From: Rhytidiadelphus loreus
Lineage: Eukaryota > Streptophyta > Bryopsida > Hypnales > Hylocomiaceae
Length of the DNA: 64,000 bases
Assembly (NCBI GenBank): GCA_947034895.1
Contig: OX344763.1
Span: forward strand, 21,483,001-21,547,000
Direction: 5' to 3'
The position numbers and the translations under genes are program-made. The notes under the pieces were generated by a model. It ran no database searches, was not told the origin of the DNA, and saw nothing but the letters and a program-made list of their open reading frames with translations. Shown here in pieces: positions 63,882-64,000 of this stretch (position 1 is the first letter of the stretch; each line of letters opens with the position of its first letter).

Positions 63882-64000
63882 CTAAGAATCTCTCGTTGAA
63901 TACAAATATGATTGGACGATTTCCGCATTTCAAGTTGTGAACAAATGTCCAGATGCACTTAAAGTCCGTTGTCCAGTGCAATTAGAGAGGGTTGCGAATA

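Overview
The window is nuclear DNA of a land plant. All multi-exon genes are broken by GT-AG introns of about 80 to 700 bp, intergenic DNA is AT-rich and full of degenerate repeats, and telomere-like TTTAGGG words occur near genes. The gene set (AXR1, VPS34, FREE1, a plastid-type hexokinase, a PPR-like protein) is plant-specific in combination. Intron density, the hexokinase N-terminus and a coiled-coil gene of ancient eukaryotic look suggest a bryophyte, most likely a moss. That assignment is inference; no marker in the window names the species.

Layout. 1-3.4 kb: AT-rich repeats. 4.63-7.83 kb (+): eight-exon coiled-coil protein of unknown function. 10.90-14.76 kb (-): nine-exon hexokinase with a plastid-targeting-like leader. 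15.2-25.6 kb: gene-free repeat region with TIR elements ending in TTAA-CCCC. 26.05-30.94 kb (+): fourteen-exon AXR1, the regulatory half of the NEDD8 E1. 31.94-33.19 kb (+): intronless PPR-like, probably organellar protein whose two ends are tandemly duplicated. 33.5-39.9 kb: many short tandem duplications. 40.33-46.71 kb (+): seventeen-exon VPS34 (class III PI3-kinase). 47.5-56.1 kb: gene-free, with a mosaic of inverted and direct repeats at 51.1-55.8 kb. 56.50-60.02 kb (+): nine-exon FREE1 (FYVE-domain ESCRT protein). 60.0-63.4 kb: repeats. 63.43-63.88 kb (-): 3' end of an unidentified gene that runs off the right edge.

The genes do not form an operon-like unit. VPS34 makes PI3P and FREE1 binds PI3P through its FYVE domain, so those two act in the same endosomal/autophagy pathway; their proximity (about 10 kb) is probably chance.

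The most unusual parts are non-genic. They are a family of TTAA-bounded elements with CCCCTAAAGG-type ends (one in an AXR1 intron); a foldback-like mosaic whose core matches the upstream region of FREE1, including a segment reversed within one copy and a CACTA-type MITE with empty sites beside it; a 188-bp telomere-motif repeat filling VPS34 intron 1; and the partially duplicated PPR-like gene. All exon coordinates below were derived by hand from splice signals and reading-phase continuity.
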